This document shows, in pieces, positions 6,134 through 16,028 of a stretch of 18,765 bases of DNA. Made by a program: the position numbers and the translations under genes. Numbering within the stretch: position 1 is the first letter of the stretch; each line of letters starts with the position of its first letter. Under the pieces are notes generated by a model. That model did not search any database and was not told the origin of the DNA. It worked only from the letters and a program-made list of their open reading frames with translations. Source of the stretch: Gammaproteobacteria bacterium (lineage in GTDB: Bacteria > Pseudomonadota > Gammaproteobacteria > Competibacterales > Competibacteraceae); assembly GCA_020047885.1 (NCBI GenBank), contig JAIFNF010000067.1, positions 1 to 18,765 of the forward strand. Reading direction: 5' to 3'.

Positions 6134-9100
6134 TTACTCGACCTTGACCACACCCATCGCCCCGCGCCCGAATTGCCACGGTTTGTACATATCTTCCACA
6201 AACACGGCCGGTTGCCGATAGATGCCCGGCGTCACCGCTCGAACCAGATAGGCCAGGGTGAATTTCCGGGCATTACCCGCCTCCACGTCCAGCGCTGCGA
6301 CAAACCGATCATCGCGGATTTCGGTATGCAGTGTAGTGGTCAATTCCGGTAGCCAGGCAATGTCCGTAGTCGAGGCATTATGCGCCAGCCGGGCGTTTTC
6401 AATCTCCAGCCCCGCTGGTAACAAATCCACCACCAGCGCCTGCTGTTCCCCGCTGTCCTGCGCTTCACCGGTGATGACTGCGACCAGCAGATCATTCTGG
6501 CGAATCTGGCCGGGATCGACCTCCTGACCGGCGCGGGTATAGTAACGACGGGCAATCGTGAAGCCTTCCTGCGCCGGGGGTTGCGGCGCGACCGGAACGC
6601 CGCTGACATCCAGCACCGCCCAGGCCGGTTGCTGACCCTGATTGACCACTGTGAGTTTGCGGGCCAACTGTTCGCTGGTTGGCGTCAGGTAGAACGGATC
6701 GGTGGTGATCGTTTGCCCTTCGACCGCCAGCCGCAACGAACCGGTTTGTTTCAGCAACGCATGAGCGGCGAGCAACAACCAGGCTTGTTCTTGGGTGCTG
6801 GAGTAACGCCGCTGGTTAAACTCGGTAGCGACTTCTTCAGCCAGTTGCGGCAGCCGCTCCGGCAACACTCCCGATTCGGCCAGTAGCGTCAATAGCGCTG
6901 CGCGATCCCGCAACGGCGTCCCATAATCGCGCACCGTGCCGCGTTCCTGCCGGTTCAGGGCCGCCGTGAACGCTTCTTTGGCGCGCTCCAGTTCGCCATA
7001 CCGGGCGAGAGATGCCCCCAATTGCGCTTGAGCCAGCGCCGATGGCAACTTTTGCAAGTGGTTATCATGCAGATAACGCAGATCGCCGATAGCCGCCTTC
7101 TGCTCCCGCGCCAGTACATAAAGCGCATAAGCCCGCCAGCCCAGTTCAGCTTCAGCGAAGTCGTCGGAACTCAGGCGCTCGCGCAGATAGTCGAGTCCCC
7201 GCCGCCAGGCGTTGTCCGGGACTAAATACTTTTCCTGCCGGGCACGCACCACGAAGTCCATGGCGTAAGCGGACAGCCAGCCTTCAGTCGAACTTTCCGG
7301 ACCCCAGAGTCCAAAGCCGCCGCCCGCGTCTTGCATCGTCAAAATACGTTGCAGCGCCTCCTGCACTCTCGTGCGTAATCCGGCTTCCGTCGCATTCTGA
7401 CCGGCCCAGACCGTGGCGACCTGATTGAAGTACAACAGCGGCAGGGCGCGGCTGGTGGTCTGTTCCAAACAGCCATAGGGATAGCGGTCCAGTTGGGCGA
7501 GCAGCTCCGGGACGTTAAAATTAGGCCGACTGGCGACACTGAGCCGAATCTTGCCAGTGCCGGGGATCACATCGACCAGCAGTTGCTCATTGAGCCGCAG
7601 CGCCGCCCCCGCATCGAGGCGTTGCGCGGTGCGTTCCGTGCTGACGGTTTGCGCCGGACGCACCCCGATATCGGATTCCCGAATCAGGTTAAACCCATTC
7701 GGCCCGTCAATATGCAGACGCACCTGACCCGCACCGGGGTGTAACCCGCGCAGGGTGAAGCGGTGGCTTTCCTGGTTCTGCTGGGCGGAATCCGCAACCT
7801 TGAAGGTAAACGCTGCCGGTTCGGTCACTGCGACAGTCCCTGCAGTGCTGAGTCGAATCGCGTAATCACCGGGTGGGGCGTTCAAATTCTGCACGGTCAC
7901 GGTAACCCGGCTTTCATCTTCCGGAGCCAGGAAACGCGGCAGGTAGACCCGCGCCACCAGTGGATCGCGCACCAGGGGGGCAGCGTCAGCCTTGCCCACC
8001 CGGCGACCATCCCAGGCGACCGCCATGAGCCGCAATTGCCCGTTGAAGTCCGGCAAAACCAGCGGAATCTTCGCCTGACCACCGGCGTCCAGCGCGACCG
8101 GCCCGGAGAACAGCGCCAGCGTTTTTACCGTGCGAATCGCTGAGGGATCCAGTTGCCGACTTTCCGCATCGCCGCCGACTTTGAGGGAACCCGGACGGCC
8201 GCCGGTTTCAATCAGCTTGCCGTACAGATCGAGCAGTTGCATGCCCAGTCGGCGCTTGCCGAGGAAGTAGTCCACCGGGTTCGGGGTGGTGAAATCAGTG
8301 AGTTGCAAAATGCCTTCATCCACCGCGGCCACGGTAAGGTAAGTCGGTTGACCGGGATCGAAACCGGTGACCGTGACCGGCAATTCCACGTTCTGGCGCG
8401 GTTTCCATTCGGTTGGCGCATTCAGCGCGATATTCAGAGTACGCGGTGCGGGATCCAGTCCCACCCAGGCGACGCCGATGGCCCGACCCGGCCCGCGTGC
8501 TGTCACGCTGTCTCCCGGACGGAAAGCGGTGGCCGCCAGGTAAACACCCGGTCCCCATTCAGGGGGAATCGGCAATTCTACCGTCGCCCCTTCTGCGGGA
8601 ACGCTGACCGTTTTGCTCAGCCAGAGGCGGTCACCCACCACGTTCAGCAACACTTCCCCGGCGAATGGCGCACGCAGGAAAACTTTGGCGGTCGCACCGG
8701 ACGGATAACGCGGTTGATCCAGGGTGACCTTCATCTGATCCGGGGTATCGCCATCGCCAGGGGTTTCAAACCAGCCGGCAGTGAAGCGCACGCTGGAGCC
8801 AATGCCGGTCTGCGGGTCCAGCACATCCAGCCGGTAGCGCCCCCAGTCCAGGCCGCGTTGGGTGACGACTGCCGGTTGTCCCGCAGCGAGGGTCAGGGTC
8901 TGGCTGGCGACTGGGGCGGTATCACGGATCACCATTTTGTAGTTCCAGCGGCCTTCATCGTGATACCAGTAATAGTGATAGTCCTCACGCACCAATTTGG
9001 CGGTCAAGCCACCGTGCGCCTGCGGCTGACCGGATGAGTCAACGGCGATCACGTCAAACCCGGCCTCCTGCCCGGTCTGAATGCCGCCATCAGCGAAGCG

Positions 9101-11350
9101 CGGCTTAATGCCAATAGCGAAGGGATGAACGCGGTAGGGTAGATCCAGACTGCGGGTGACCGGACGCCCGCCCGGATCAAACAGCGAGACTCGCAACCGG
9201 GCTTGCAGCGGGCGTGTGGTGTCCGGGGTCTCGGTCAAACTGACCTCCGCTTGCGCCTTGCCCATGCCGTCGGTATTCGTCAATGGTGCCGGAAAGCGCT
9301 GGGCGGTCCAGGTGTCCTGCACCAGCCCGAAGCGGTAGCCGGGGAAGGTCGGGTAGGGGTTGGGGTCTTCGCGCAGGATGATTTCACCCTCGGCTTTGAG
9401 ATTCGCTGCGGGTGCGCCGTACAGGAACCGGCCGTTAATGTCCACGGTGACCGATTCGCCCGGCTTCAACACCGGCGTTGCTGAACTCAGTTCCAGCTTC
9501 AGGCGCTGCGGCACGAAATCCTCAACCTGGAAATTGACCTCACCGACCGGCTCGCCTTTGGGGTCGGTGTAGGCTTTAACCGTCCAGGCACCAGTGCGGG
9601 CGTTCAACGGCAGGGTAATCTGGCTGTGATAGCCGCCCAGCGCTGGATTGGCCGGGCGCAGTTGCAGGGTTTCCACTTCATCCGGGCGGAACACTTTCAG
9701 CGTGACCGGTGCGGTTTCGGCCAGGGCGTAACCCCGGCTGTCACGGAGCAGGGTCATCAACTCCACGGTTTCCCCCGGCCGGTAGACGCCGCGTTCAGTG
9801 TACAGAAAGGCATCTACAGCACCCGGCGCGGTACGACCATCGACGCCCCGGTCACTGAGATCGAAAGCCGGTTTGGTCAAATCCAGGAAGTTGTAATCGC
9901 CCTGACCGAAGGCCATCAGCGCGGCGGGTTCGCGGCCGCCATCCCCGCGCAACAGACCCGGATCGAAACGGACATAACCTTTCGCGTCGGTGACCGCCTT
10001 GCCCAGTTCGCCGTTGTTGCGGGCATACAGGCGCAGATCAATGCCGGCCAGCGGTTTAGCTCCGGCCAGCGAGCGGACAAAGACATGCAGGCCATCGTTG
10101 CCGCGCAGGGTGAACAGGCCGAGATCGGAAACCACCAGCCATTGGGTGGCCTGGTTCTCCCATTCGTTGTCCGAACTCTGCGTAGTGGGTTGAGCGGCGA
10201 CGATGTAGACGCCCGGTTGCGGGTCGCGCAGGAGTTCGGTGATCGACAGGGCGGTAGTGACGTCCTGATTGCGTTCGCCGCTGGCCAGGGTCAGCACGCC
10301 CTCCCAGACCTGCTCGCCGGAACGCTTGGCAATGGCGCTGAGATCGTAACCATCCAGCAGATTGGTAATCCGCCGATTTTCGATTTCCCGCAGCAGGTTG
10401 CGGTCGTTAATCCGCAATATCCGCAGTCGCGCCTCTTGTAGATTTACACTGGTCAATGGCAACTGTTGAGTGCCGGTTTTCGGCAACACATAGGTTGCGC
10501 CCCGGAATCCCAGAGTGGGTTTGCGATCGTCTACCTTAGCGGTGAATTCCTGAGCCGCCTGGGTTTTTTCGCCACTGGCCGAAGGAATGCCGGCGCGCGC
10601 CTTGATGACGTAGCTTTGGCCGTGGCGGCCGCCTTCCACGCAGAGCTGCCGCTCTTCGGCAGTGACGACCGCTTGAAAAGTTGGTTCGATGACCAAATAG
10701 TCTTCATAGTGAAGCTGCCGACCCTTGGCCAAGTCATCAGAAAAGTTGAGGCAGATTTTGGGCGCGGCGTTGTCTGATTCGACTTCAACGCCCTTGATCT
10801 GGAAGGCATTGGCGTCCACCAGTTCCTGATAGCGCTTGGCGACGCCGGCGTTGTCTTCGAGGTCGAGGGCCTCACGCCAGGCCGCAATGGCGTTTTTCGC
10901 TGCCCGCTCCCGGTCGTACAGTTCACCGAGCCGGAACAACGCCCGGGCGCGATCAGCCGGTGCGACAGCCGCTTGCAAGGCATTCCAGGCGGCCTGCTGG
11001 GTGCGTTCGCGGGAGCGTTGCCGGGTAGCGTAATCGAGTTCTTGTTGTTCGGCCTGTGCCTGCCAGGTCTGGCTTAGCGCCAGCCACACCGCAGTTTGCC
11101 CGGCACCGGCGGCAATGGCGGTTTCATAAGCCGTAATCGTCTCCGGCCAGGTTCCCCGCCGGGCCAGTTTCTCAGCCTGTTGCAACAATATTGCTGATGT
11201 TTGGCCCGATGGTTGGCGACCATCGCGGATGAGTTGCTGATACTGAGCAGCAGCGGTAGCTAGCGACCCATCGTCGACAGCGTGAGTACTGAGGGGTAAT
11301 AGGAGGGTCAGCAGGATGAACAGGAACACGGGACTGCCCAGATAACGCAT
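6134..11350 (-). CDS. Bacterial alpha-2-macroglobulin with thioester (YfhM-like)
   Basis: The 1738-residue protein starts at an ATG with GAAGGAG six bases upstream. Residues 1-24 form a signal peptide ending THA. There is no lipobox cysteine, unlike E. coli YfhM, so a soluble periplasmic protein is likely. Residues 35-180 look TPR-like. Macroglobulin domains follow ([19 protein letters not shown] near 520), then the family block [18 protein letters not shown] near 1005. The thioester-domain motif is [11 protein letters not shown] with Cys1294 and Gln1297, so the thioester can form. The C-terminal part ([17 protein letters not shown]) is also conserved. By family knowledge it traps invading proteases covalently after bait-region cleavage. 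The usual partner pbpC is not in the window. It is slightly longer than YfhM (about 1650 residues) because of the N-terminal repeat region. Confidence 0.93.
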   Translation of the reverse strand: MRYLGSPVFLFILLTLLLPLSTHAVDDGSLATAAAQYQQLIRDGRQPSGQTSAILLQQAEKLARRGTWPETITAYETAIAAGAGQTAVWLALSQTWQAQAEQQELDYATRQRSRERTQQAAWNALQAAVAPADRARALFRLGELYDRERAAKNAIAAWREALDLEDNAGVAKRYQELVDANAFQIKGVEVESDNAAPKICLNFSDDLAKGRQLHYEDYLVIEPTFQAVVTAEERQLCVEGGRHGQSYVIKARAGIPSASGEKTQAAQEFTAKVDDRKPTLGFRGATYVLPKTGTQQLPLTSVNLQEARLRILRINDRNLLREIENRRITNLLDGYDLSAIAKRSGEQVWEGVLTLASGERNQDVTTALSITELLRDPQPGVYIVAAQPTTQSSDNEWENQATQWLVVSDLGLFTLRGNDGLHVFVRSLAGAKPLAGIDLRLYARNNGELGKAVTDAKGYVRFDPGLLRGDGGREPAALMAFGQGDYNFLDLTKPAFDLSDRGVDGRTAPGAVDAFLYTERGVYRPGETVELMTLLRDSRGYALAETAPVTLKVFRPDEVETLQLRPANPALGGYHSQITLPLNARTGAWTVKAYTDPKGEPVGEVNFQVEDFVPQRLKLELSSATPVLKPGESVTVDINGRFLYGAPAANLKAEGEIILREDPNPYPTFPGYRFGLVQDTWTAQRFPAPLTNTDGMGKAQAEVSLTETPDTTRPLQARLRVSLFDPGGRPVTRSLDLPYRVHPFAIGIKPRFADGGIQTGQEAGFDVIAVDSSGQPQAHGGLTAKLVREDYHYYWYHDEGRWNYKMVIRDTAPVASQTLTLAAGQPAVVTQRGLDWGRYRLDVLDPQTGIGSSVRFTAGWFETPGDGDTPDQMKVTLDQPRYPSGATAKVFLRAPFAGEVLLNVVGDRLWLSKTVSVPAEGATVELPIPPEWGPGVYLAATAFRPGDSVTARGPGRAIGVAWVGLDPAPRTLNIALNAPTEWKPRQNVELPVTVTGFDPGQPTYLTVAAVDEGILQLTDFTTPNPVDYFLGKRRLGMQLLDLYGKLIETGGRPGSLKVGGDAESRQLDPSAIRTVKTLALFSGPVALDAGGQAKIPLVLPDFNGQLRLMAVAWDGRRVGKADAAPLVRDPLVARVYLPRFLAPEDESRVTVTVQNLNAPPGDYAIRLSTAGTVAVTEPAAFTFKVADSAQQNQESHRFTLRGLHPGAGQVRLHIDGPNGFNLIRESDIGVRPAQTVSTERTAQRLDAGAALRLNEQLLVDVIPGTGKIRLSVASRPNFNVPELLAQLDRYPYGCLEQTTSRALPLLYFNQVATVWAGQNATEAGLRTRVQEALQRILTMQDAGGGFGLWGPESSTEGWLSAYAMDFVVRARQEKYLVPDNAWRRGLDYLRERLSSDDFAEAELGWRAYALYVLAREQKAAIGDLRYLHDNHLQKLPSALAQAQLGASLARYGELERAKEAFTAALNRQERGTVRDYGTPLRDRAALLTLLAESGVLPERLPQLAEEVATEFNQRRYSSTQEQAWLLLAAHALLKQTGSLRLAVEGQTITTDPFYLTPTSEQLARKLTVVNQGQQPAWAVLDVSGVPVAPQPPAQEGFTIARRYYTRAGQEVDPGQIRQNDLLVAVITGEAQDSGEQQALVVDLLPAGLEIENARLAHNASTTDIAWLPELTTTLHTEIRDDRFVAALDVEAGNARKFTLAYLVRAVTPGIYRQPAVFVEDMYKPWQFGRGAMGVVKVE

Positions 11351-11429
11351 GGCGGACTCCTTCGGTTAGGCGGCGAGCCGGGCGCGGGTTGGCTCGCAAC
11401 TTGGATGCTATGATCAAAGGCGATGATGA

Positions 11430-11458
11430 ATTATCATTAAAGGTGAAAAATACACCAA
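11430..11458 (-). promoter_or_regulatory. Candidate sigma-70 promoter for the A2M gene
   Basis: On the minus strand, TTGGTG (plus 11453-11458) and GATAAT (plus 11430-11435) are separated by 17 nt, in an AT-rich patch (about 11420-11490) that contrasts with the GC-rich surroundings. Transcription would start near 11423 and give a leader of about 70 nt before the ATG at 11350. The -10 matches five of six consensus bases and the -35 about three. Confidence 0.45.
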
Positions 11459-11471
11459 CTCTACATAACAG

Positions 11472-11480
11472 TATAAATAT
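11472..11480 (+). promoter_or_regulatory. Possible -10-like element before rppH
   Basis: TATAAATAT lies 14-22 bases before the proposed GTG start of rppH in the AT-rich divergent region. No good -35 stands at the right distance. If used, it would leave a very short leader without a Shine-Dalgarno. The call rests on base composition and divergent gene order only. Confidence 0.25.
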
Positions 11481-11493
11481 ATCAGTTAGCGCC

Positions 11494-12258
11494 GTGATCG
11501 ACTCGGAGGGTTATCGACTTAACGTGGGCATCATCCTGTGTAACACAGAAGGGCGCCTGTTCTGGGCAAGACGAATCGGCCAGCATTCCTGGCAGTTTCC
11601 CCAGGGCGGCATCCGGCGGGATGAATCGCCAGAGCAGGCCATGTTCCGCGAATTGGCCGAAGAGGTCGGCTTGCGCCCGGAACATGTCCAGGTGATCGGC
11701 TCCACCCGGGGCTGGTTGCGCTATCGCCTGCCTAAACGTCTGGTTCGAGAAGGGTGTTCACAGGCGTGTATTGGCCAGAAGCAAATCTGGTTTCTCCTAC
11801 AAATGCGGTGCAGCGAAGAAGCGGTGCAACTGGATCTGTCGGATCGCCCGGAATTCGACCATTGGCAATGGGTCGATTACTGGTATCCCTTGCGGGCGGT
11901 GGTGCCGTTTAAACGGCATGTTTACTGGCGGGCGCTGCACGAACTGGCGCCCCTACTGTTAGGAACGTCGCGGCAGACCGGCCGGCGCGAAGATCACTTC
12001 GTTCGGTCACGGTCAGTAGAAACGGCCGGCACGAATGCCGTGGTTCAGCATGTCACGGTTCTGCAGATGCAGCGGGTCGAGAATAGCCAAAATCCGGTGA
12101 TTACCCGGATGGTCGTAGCGACGCGGCGCTTGAGTACGCTGGAGGCTTCGAATGCGGTACCTGCGGTGCCGAAAGCCCCCGCCGCCCTGGAGGAAAGCCG
12201 GGAGGCACGCCCAGCGCATACCGCAGCGGCCAGCCGATCACGCTGGTCCCCACGTTAA
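11494..12258 (+). CDS. rppH: RNA pyrophosphohydrolase RppH (Nudix) with C-terminal extension
   Basis: RppH removes pyrophosphate from triphosphorylated mRNA 5' ends and so starts decay by RNase E. The protein opens [17 protein letters not shown], as RppH proteins do, so I start at GTG 11494 although the frame is open from 11389. The Nudix box runs from Gly38 to Leu60 ([20 protein letters not shown], then VGL). Further RppH hallmarks are [31 protein letters not shown] and [12 protein letters not shown]. The catalytic fold ends near residue 157 ([10 protein letters not shown]). About 95 more residues, rich in Ala, Arg and Thr, extend to the stop; typical family members are 160-180 residues long. 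ptsP starts 43 bp downstream, the common gammaproteobacterial arrangement. Confidence 0.9.
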   Translation: MIDSEGYRLNVGIILCNTEGRLFWARRIGQHSWQFPQGGIRRDESPEQAMFRELAEEVGLRPEHVQVIGSTRGWLRYRLPKRLVREGCSQACIGQKQIWFLLQMRCSEEAVQLDLSDRPEFDHWQWVDYWYPLRAVVPFKRHVYWRALHELAPLLLGTSRQTGRREDHFVRSRSVETAGTNAVVQHVTVLQMQRVENSQNPVITRMVVATRRLSTLEASNAVPAVPKAPAALEESREARPAHTAAASRSRWSPR

Positions 12259-12301
12259 TCCTCCTGTTTCGCCGTCTTTTTTTTGCCTTGAGGGCGCTTC
12301 C

Positions 12302-14566
12302 ATGCTGGATACTTTGCGGCGCATCGTCCAAGACATTAACGCCACCCGCGATCTCAATGAGGCGCTGAACCTCATTGTCACCGAAGTGAAGGCGGCGATT
12401 CATACCGATGTCTGCTCGGTGTATATGACTGATGCGACCCGTGGTCAGCATGTGCTGATGGCCACCGATGGTCTGCGTCCCGGCGCGGTAGGCAAGGTGC
12501 GCCTGAAGATCGGCCAGGGCTTGATCGGAATGGTGGCTGGCCGCTCCGAACCGGTTAACCTCGATAACGCCCCGGCTCATCCGGCCTTCCGCTACATTGC
12601 TGCGACCGGTGAAGCGCCCTTCCATGGGTTTATCGGTGTCCCGATCATCCGGCGGCGCAAGGTGCTGGGGGTGCTGGCGGCGCAGCAGCGCGAGCAGCGC
12701 AAGTACACGGCGGATGAAGAATCGTTCCTGGTGACGCTGGCGGCGCAACTGGCCGGTTGCATCACCCAAGCGGAGATTCGGCAGGCGCTGGATCGACTGG
12801 GCGATGATGCGCTGTCCGGCACCCTGTTCCTGGAAGGCGTCTCCAGCGCCCGGGGCGTGGCGATTGGTGAGGCCGTCGTGGTCTTTCCCGCGACCGCGCT
12901 GGCGCAGGCTCCCGATAAAGATATTGACAATCCCGAGGCTGAGGCGGCGCGGTTTCGGCAAGCGGTTTCGGCGGAGCTGGCGGAATTGCAACGGCTCAGT
13001 GAGCGGATGCGGCTGTTGCTGTCGGCGGGCGACCGGGCGCTGTTTGACGCCTACGCCATGTTGCTCAGCAGCGATAGTCTGGTCAACGGCACGCTGGAGC
13101 GCATTCATGCCGGCAATTGGGCGCCGGGGGCGTTGCGGGCGACGGTGATGGAATACGCCAATATTTTCGCGGAAATGGACGACCCGTATCTGCGCGAGCG
13201 TGCTGCTGACATCGTGGATCTCGGTCAGCGCCTGCTGGATCGGTTGCAGGAGGAGCAAACCGCCAGTCGCCATTATCCGGACAACACCATTTTGATGGGC
13301 GATGACATCAGCGTCTCGCAGTTGCTGGATGTGCCGCCCGAGAAAATCAAGGGTCTGGTGTCCGTCCACGGCACCAGTACCTCGCATGTCGCCCTGCTGG
13401 CGCGGGGTTTGGGGATTCCGGCGGTATTCGGGGTCAGCAATCTGCCGCCGGGCCGGTTGAATGGCCGTGAAGTGGCTGTGGATGGCTATACGGTGCGAGT
13501 CTGTGTGCAGCCCAATCCGGCGCTGCGTCAGGAATATTTAAAGCTGATTCACGAAGAGGCCGAACTGTCGCGCGGTCTCCAGCATTTGCGTGATCTGCCG
13601 GCGGAAACTCTGGATGGTCATCAGTTGGCGCTGTACGCCAATTCCGGCCTGTTCGCGGATATCGCCGCTGCTCGAAACAGCGGGGTGCAGGGCGTCGGAT
13701 TGTACCGGTCCGAGATGCATTTTTTCCTGCGCGACCGGTTTCCCGGCGAGGAAGAGCAGACCACAATTTACACCCGGATTCTGCGGATCATGGACCCCTA
13801 TCCGGTGGTGTTGCGGACGCTGGATGTCGGCGGCGACAAGTCGTTGCCCTATTTTCCCATCAGCGAGCAGAACCCGTTTCTGGGCTGGCGCGGCATCCGC
13901 ATTAGCCTGGATCAGCCGGATTTGTTCAAAACCCAGGTGCGGGCGATGCTGCGGGCCGGGATCGCTTATCCGAATCTGTCGATCCTGTTGCCGATGATTA
14001 GCACGGTCAGCGAATTGAGCGAGGCGTTGGGTCTGATGCGCAGCGCTGAGGCTGAATTGCGCGAGGAGGGTGTTCCGGTGCAAATGCCTCGCGTGGGCAT
14101 TATGGTTGAAGTGCCATCCGCGGTCTGGAAGATCGACAGGCTCATCGGTATGGTCGATTTCGCTTCGATCGGCAGCAATGACCTGACCCAGTATTTGTTG
14201 GCGGTGGATCGGAATAATGACCGGGTGGCGAAGTTGTACGACTCACTGCATCCGGTGGTGCTGGCGGCGATTCAGCATGTGATTACCCAGGTGCAGGCGG
14301 CGGGGCGGCCGGTCAGTGTTTGCGGTGAAATGGCCGGTGATCCGGCCGCCGCCTTGCTGCTGTTGGCGATGGGCATCGACAGCCTGAGCATGAATCTGGG
14401 CAGTCTGCTCAAGGTAAAATGGATGATTCGCAGCGTCCGCCGTGATGAAGCACAAGCGCTGCTGGCGGAAGTGATGGATCTGGATACCGCGACCGCTGTC
14501 CGGGAACGCGCCAATATCTTTCTTAACCAGCACGGATTGAGCGGGTTGCTGCGGGTGGGGCAGTGA
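12302..14566 (+). CDS. ptsP: PtsP, GAF-domain Enzyme I of the nitrogen PTS (EI-Ntr)
   Basis: The 754 residues match E. coli PtsP (748) in length and order. An N-terminal GAF domain spans about 17-160 and opens MLDTLRRIVQDINATRDLNE. A PEP-utilising N domain follows, then the phosphohistidine domain with GTSTSHVALLARGLGIPAVF (His362). The C-terminal PEP-binding barrel has the signature IGSNDLTQYLLAVDRNN and catalytic SVCGEMAGDP (Cys674). It takes phosphate from PEP and passes it to NPr and then EIIA-Ntr, linking nitrogen status to potassium uptake and stress responses; GAF proteins of this type sense glutamine or 2-oxoglutarate. The ATG at 12302 has GAGGG seven bases upstream. The frame is open earlier, to 12152, but that part matches no family sequence. 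It is likely co-transcribed with rppH. Confidence 0.95.
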   Translation: MLDTLRRIVQDINATRDLNEALNLIVTEVKAAIHTDVCSVYMTDATRGQHVLMATDGLRPGAVGKVRLKIGQGLIGMVAGRSEPVNLDNAPAHPAFRYIAATGEAPFHGFIGVPIIRRRKVLGVLAAQQREQRKYTADEESFLVTLAAQLAGCITQAEIRQALDRLGDDALSGTLFLEGVSSARGVAIGEAVVVFPATALAQAPDKDIDNPEAEAARFRQAVSAELAELQRLSERMRLLLSAGDRALFDAYAMLLSSDSLVNGTLERIHAGNWAPGALRATVMEYANIFAEMDDPYLRERAADIVDLGQRLLDRLQEEQTASRHYPDNTILMGDDISVSQLLDVPPEKIKGLVSVHGTSTSHVALLARGLGIPAVFGVSNLPPGRLNGREVAVDGYTVRVCVQPNPALRQEYLKLIHEEAELSRGLQHLRDLPAETLDGHQLALYANSGLFADIAAARNSGVQGVGLYRSEMHFFLRDRFPGEEEQTTIYTRILRIMDPYPVVLRTLDVGGDKSLPYFPISEQNPFLGWRGIRISLDQPDLFKTQVRAMLRAGIAYPNLSILLPMISTVSELSEALGLMRSAEAELREEGVPVQMPRVGIMVEVPSAVWKIDRLIGMVDFASIGSNDLTQYLLAVDRNNDRVAKLYDSLHPVVLAAIQHVITQVQAAGRPVSVCGEMAGDPAAALLLLAMGIDSLSMNLGSLLKVKWMIRSVRRDEAQALLAEVMDLDTATAVRERANIFLNQHGLSGLLRVGQ

Positions 14567-14658
14567 CCTACTACCTTTTTAAAGGTTAATGACGGAAACC
14601 CGATGATCGGGCAGCGGGCGTGGCGGTAGAGAGTGTAGATCCGGTCTACAAATGTGGA

Positions 14659-14688
14659 TTGACGCCATGGCCAGCCGGGCGTTAGCAT
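14659..14688 (+). promoter_or_regulatory. Candidate promoter for the B12 riboswitch-cbiMNQO operon
   Basis: TTGACG at 14659-14664 (five of six -35 bases) is followed, 18 nt later, by TAGCAT at 14683-14688 (four of six). Transcription would begin near 14695, just where the cobalamin riboswitch begins. The agreement of position supports it; the -10 is weak. The rest of 14567-14658, between ptsP and this site, shows no gene or clear terminator. Confidence 0.45.
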
Positions 14689-14694
14689 CACCCC

Positions 14695-14890
14695 GCAAAC
14701 AATATGGGTTTCCCACGGACATTGAGTCCGCTGGGAGGGAATCTGGTGAAGCGGTGATAGCGCCGCTGATTCCAGAGCTGCCCCCGCAACTGTAAACAGC
14801 GAGTCGCGCCCCCCGCGAGCCACTGGCCGATCCGGCTGGGAAGGCTGGGTCAGCGACGAAGACCTGTAAGCCAGGAGACCTGCCGATGTT
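14695..14890 (+). promoter_or_regulatory. Cobalamin (AdoCbl) riboswitch
   Basis: The conserved elements appear in order. GGTTTCCCACGG lies near 14707, GGGAATCTGGTGAA at 14737-14750, the hallmark GCTGCCCCCGCAACTGTAA at 14777-14795, and the B12 box AGCCAGGAGACCTGCC at 14869-14884. These are the most invariant parts of the B12 class I aptamer. It binds coenzyme B12 and lowers expression of the downstream genes, here a cobalt transporter, which fits cobalt demand for corrin synthesis. The 3' boundary is approximate. The expression platform appears to lie further downstream, at the cbiM ribosome-binding site. Confidence 0.93.
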
Positions 14891-14993
14891 GTTCATCCAC
14901 GTATTTCCGGGCGGGGTGCTCCGGGGTTGCGGACGGTCTCCTGCCAAGTGTGCGCTGCCGGCCAGTTCCGGTAGCCCTTCTTTAAGAAGCCTC

Positions 14994-15028
14994 CTCCCCT
15001 TGAACCCGCTGCTCCAACACCAGGGGAG
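14994..15028 (+). promoter_or_regulatory. Hairpin able to hide the cbiM ribosome-binding site
   Basis: CTCCCCT at 14994-15000 is perfectly complementary to AGGGGAG at 15022-15028, with a 21-nt loop. AGGGGAG is the Shine-Dalgarno sequence, eleven bases before the cbiM ATG at 15040. There is no T-rich terminator between the aptamer and cbiM. The arrangement points to translational control: B12-bound aptamer favours the closed hairpin. Which upstream strand acts as the competing anti-sequestering partner was not identified. Confidence 0.5.
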
Positions 15029-15039
15029 ATTCTTTTGCC

Positions 15040-15726
15040 ATGCATATTACCGAAGGCTTTTTGCCGCCGCTACATGCTGCGGCATGGACCGCTGTCGCCT
15101 TGCCCTTTGTTATCGTCAGCGCCTGGCGGGTGAATCGCCTGATGCAGGATCAGCCGCAAACCAAGTTGCTGCTGGCGGCGGCGGGCGCGTTTGCCTTCCT
15201 GATCTCGGCGCTCAAGCTGCCCTCGGTGACCGGAAGCTGTTCTCATGCGACGGGTACCGGGTTGGGGGCGATCCTGTTTGGTCCGGCGGTGATGGCGTTA
15301 CTGGGGACACTGGTGTTGCTGTTTCAGGCGCTGCTGCTGGCGCATGGCGGTATCACGACGCTGGGCGCGAATGTCTTTTCCATGGCGATTGTGGGTCCCT
15401 GGGTGGCGTATACGGTGTTGCGCAGTACCCAGGGGCTGGGGGCGTCGCTGGCCGTAAGCGTGTTTCTGGCCGCGATGTTGGGCGATGCAGCGACGTATTT
15501 GACTACAGCCGGACAACTCGCTCTGGCGTTTCCCGATCCGGTGAGCGGGATTACCGGATCCTTCCTCAAATTCGCTGGCGTATTCGCCCCGACCCAGTTG
15601 CCGTTGGCCGTCGTGGAAGGGCTGTTGACCGTAGTCATTGTCAACTTTCTGCGCGAATACAGCGGTGAAGAATTGCAAAGTCTCCAGTTCCTACGGCCAG
15701 CGCTGGCCACGGAGACCCGGACATGA
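15040..15726 (+). CDS. cbiM: CbiM, substrate-binding membrane component of the cobalt ECF transporter
   Basis: The 228-residue protein opens [10 protein letters not shown], the family signature in which the free N-terminal Met and His2 bind the metal. A further ligand His69 sits in SCSHATGTG. Six to seven hydrophobic helices fill the rest, with conserved [20 protein letters not shown] in the middle. CbiM (S component) captures Co2+ for the CbiNQO module in the inner membrane. No cleavable signal peptide is present, as in the CbiM form without one. It lies behind the B12 riboswitch, so it should be repressed when coenzyme B12 is plentiful. Nickel as the cargo (NikM-like) is the main alternative; the riboswitch argues for cobalt. 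It overlaps cbiN by four bases. Confidence 0.95.
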   Translation: MHITEGFLPPLHAAAWTAVALPFVIVSAWRVNRLMQDQPQTKLLLAAAGAFAFLISALKLPSVTGSCSHATGTGLGAILFGPAVMALLGTLVLLFQALLLAHGGITTLGANVFSMAIVGPWVAYTVLRSTQGLGASLAVSVFLAAMLGDAATYLTTAGQLALAFPDPVSGITGSFLKFAGVFAPTQLPLAVVEGLLTVVIVNFLREYSGEELQSLQFLRPALATETRT

Positions 15727-16028
15727 AAGCGCAGAATATCGGGCTGTTGTTATTGGCTATCGTGCTGATTGTTGGTTCAGTATGGATCGGCAGTCGTCAG
15801 GAGGGCGCTGAATTTGCGGGAACCGATGGGCAGGCGATGGTCATGGTCGCTGCGCTGCATCCGGACTATCAACCGTGGTTTGACTTCGTTTGGGAACCCC
15901 CGCCGGAAATCGCCAGTGGCCTGTTTGCGCTGCAGGCGGCGCTGGGCGCGGGAATTCTGGGCTATTACCTCGGCTTCCGGCGCGGACGGGCGCACAGTCG
16001 GCGGAATCGTGCTGATGCGGGCGATTGA
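15723..16028 (+). CDS. cbiN: CbiN, accessory membrane component of the cobalt ECF transporter
   Basis: The 101-residue protein has two membrane helices (residues 6-22 and 66-85) around an extracytoplasmic loop. The loop holds the family block FAGTDGQAM and [20 protein letters not shown]. The second helix, [18 protein letters not shown], is highly typical of CbiN. CbiN stabilises or stimulates metal loading on CbiM. Its ATG overlaps the cbiM stop (ATGA), which points to coupled translation. The C-terminus ends in a basic, disordered stretch and overlaps the cbiQ start by 14 bases. Confidence 0.93.
   Translation: MKAQNIGLLLLAIVLIVGSVWIGSRQEGAEFAGTDGQAMVMVAALHPDYQPWFDFVWEPPPEIASGLFALQAALGAGILGYYLGFRRGRAHSRRNRADAGD

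Noticed and set aside
8153..9037. 294-codon plus-strand open frame inside the A2M gene
   Set aside because: It is an antisense shadow of a high-GC gene; no motif, no ribosome-binding site and atypical composition.
9626..10441. 271-codon plus-strand open frame inside the A2M gene
   Set aside because: It is likewise antisense to conserved macroglobulin domains, with no family match visible.
12101..13387. 428-codon minus-strand open frame opposite rppH and ptsP
   Set aside because: It is rich in Arg, Gln and His in the way GC-rich antisense frames are, and opposes two well-identified genes.
14573..14588. Possible terminator hairpin ACCTTTTTAAAGGT after ptsP
   Set aside because: The stem is short and AT-rich with no U-tract after it.
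14886..15668. 260-codon plus-strand frame overlapping cbiM in another phase
   Set aside because: It starts in the riboswitch spacer, is Gly/Arg/Cys-rich, and cbiM in the other phase has metal-binding and membrane signatures.
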